Shown here in pieces: positions 5,765 to 6,482 of a stretch of DNA of 6,482 nt. How positions within the stretch are numbered: the first letter of the stretch is position 1; each line of letters opens with the position of its first letter. The notes under the pieces were generated by a model. It was given only the letters and a program-made list of their open reading frames with translations. It was not told the origin of the DNA and ran no database searches. The stretch is taken from positions 1 to 6,482 of the forward strand of contig JAUWMM010000106.1 of NCBI GenBank assembly GCA_030613145.1, written 5' to 3'. The DNA comes from Desulfobacterales bacterium (GTDB taxonomy: Bacteria > Desulfobacterota > Desulfobacteria > Desulfobacterales > C00003060). The translations under genes and the position numbers were made by a program.

Positions 5765-5794
5765 ACTTTACATTTTCTGACAGAATCCTGTCAA
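5765..5794 (-). promoter_or_regulatory. Predicted sigma70-type promoter of the pseudogene/methyltransferase operon
   Basis: TTGACA (5794-5789, perfect -35) is followed after 18 bases by TAAAGT (5770-5765), with TG directly before the -10. ATG 5746 and its GAGGA ribosome site follow at a normal distance. This probably drove the whole locus (small gene, methyltransferase, endonuclease) and may still transcribe the methyltransferase through the pseudogene. The 87 bases between here and the acyl-CoA synthetase stop are AT-rich and I see no clear terminator in them. Confidence 0.6.
5778..5793. repeat. Perfect 6-4-6 inverted repeat overlapping the -35, candidate operator
   Basis: On the minus strand the site reads TGACAG-GATT-CTGTCA. 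Its first arm is five bases of the TTGACA -35 element plus a G, so a bound repressor would block RNA polymerase. The arrangement (short perfect arms, 4-base centre, overlapping a promoter) is the same as at 5455-5472, although the arm sequences differ. The binding protein is unknown; the decayed neighbouring gene or a restriction-modification control protein are possibilities. Confidence 0.55.
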
Positions 5795-5881
5795 GCGATT
5801 TATATAACTTTCTTTTTTCAACTGGTGTATCGTATTTAACCGGCGCGTGTATATTACAGCAATCCTTCAATTAATAAAACC

Positions 5882-6482
5882 TTAACACCCCCTAGTCTCT
5901 CTAAATTCTTTATATTCTACGAGTTTTGATAGAACCCTTGCAGCCTGCTGAGTCGTCTCATAGACAGGTATCCCACTGTCTTCGAGCATACGAATGTGCT
6001 CTGTCCCGTCTTGACCATACAATCCTATCAGTATTGCAACCATTGGTTTTCCATATTTCTCTTTCAGTTGAATAATGTTCTTTGCCATCTCAATTTCCTG
6101 GGGCCCCAATGCCCCTAACGAAGTCTTTGAGAAATACTTCACAACATCAGGAACCATTCGGGCAGTAACCTTGTCAAACAAAGAACCCAATGCTGGGACC
6201 ATCCAGATCACAGAATCGATCTTCTTGTCTTGTAAAAGCACTTCTATCGGTTTCTCTAACATAACAAAATCCCCTCCAAGCCCGGCACCGGTAATATCTA
6301 TTGGATTCCCACGGCTCCAAAATGACGGCAAGATACTATTTAGCTCTTTCATGCTTTCTTCAGATAATTCCGGTACAACCAAACCTTCCCGGTTACATGC
6401 ATCTGAGGTTAAAACTCCTGTCCCCCCCCATGCACCCGTAATTCCAACATTTCTTCCCTCTGGAAGCGGCAGGAAAGAGAAT
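5882..6482 (-). CDS. NDP-forming acyl-CoA synthetase, alpha subunit, C-terminal 199 residues (5' end outside window)
   Basis: The frame is open from the right edge to TAA 5882. It contains the succinyl-CoA-ligase-like domain pattern seen in ADP-forming acetyl/acyl-CoA synthetases: PLPEGRNVGITGAWGGTGVL, then SDACNREGLVVPELSEES, then SRGNPIDITGAGLGGDF, GKPMVAILIGLYG and the closing AARVLSKLVEYKEF. These enzymes interconvert an acyl-CoA plus NDP and phosphate with the free acid, CoA and NTP through a phosphohistidine; the histidine region lies upstream, beyond the edge. In fused versions an ATP-grasp beta domain follows, but here the protein stops after the alpha domain, so it is a separate alpha subunit. 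No beta subunit gene follows. A run of eight G residues (complement of 6422-6429) lies inside the frame. The gene seems unrelated to the defence genes downstream. Confidence 0.85.
   Translation of the reverse strand, partial: FSFLPLPEGRNVGITGAWGGTGVLTSDACNREGLVVPELSEESMKELNSILPSFWSRGNPIDITGAGLGGDFVMLEKPIEVLLQDKKIDSVIWMVPALGSLFDKVTARMVPDVVKYFSKTSLGALGPQEIEMAKNIIQLKEKYGKPMVAILIGLYGQDGTEHIRMLEDSGIPVYETTQQAARVLSKLVEYKEFRETRGC

Noticed and set aside
5591..5839. Open frame of 82 codons on the plus strand.
   Set aside because: It has no ribosome site and a low-complexity product, and it runs antisense through the pseudogene and its promoter.

Overview
The window looks like an accessory, defence-related island in a bacterial chromosome. 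Two DNA-methyltransferase loci lie on the minus strand, separated by an insertion sequence on the plus strand, and the 3' end of a metabolic gene sits at the right edge. The metabolic gene is a stand-alone alpha subunit of an NDP-forming acyl-CoA synthetase. Together with a transposase of the ISNCY/ISDol1-like type, this is compatible with a sulfate-reducing or syntrophic deltaproteobacterium (Desulfobacterota). That assignment is an inference from gene content and no taxonomic marker is present.

Right to left, in the direction of minus-strand transcription: (1) 6482-5882, end of the acyl-CoA synthetase alpha subunit. (2) 5794-5387, a clear sigma70-type promoter and ribosome site driving a small gene that is now a pseudogene, with an internal deletion, an in-frame stop and a late frameshift. 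(3) 5379-3775, an apparently intact BsuBI/PstI-type adenine-N6 DNA methyltransferase, with its own possible promoter inside the pseudogene. (4) 3756-3348, the N-terminal part of the cognate BsuBI/PstI-type restriction endonuclease, cut off by the insertion sequence. (5) 3347-1971, the insertion sequence itself: about 1.38 kb, TGT...ACA ends, tandem repeats in each end, one DDE transposase on the plus strand and a strong hairpin. (6) 1917-1288, a LexA-type self-cleaving repressor. (7) 1283 to the left edge, the first 427 codons of a large Eco57I/type IIG-like adenine methyltransferase, four bases downstream of the lexA-like stop.

Functionally, the BsuBI/PstI locus appears to be a restriction-modification system that has lost its nuclease and kept its methyltransferase. 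No direct repeat flanks the chosen ends of the insertion sequence, and the rest of the nuclease gene is not on its far side. The element therefore probably marks a deletion or rearrangement junction joining two unrelated defence loci. The left locus pairs a LexA-like repressor with a methyltransferase, which suggests DNA-damage control of modification or restriction. The rest of that operon lies outside the window. I saw no tRNA, rRNA or CRISPR array.
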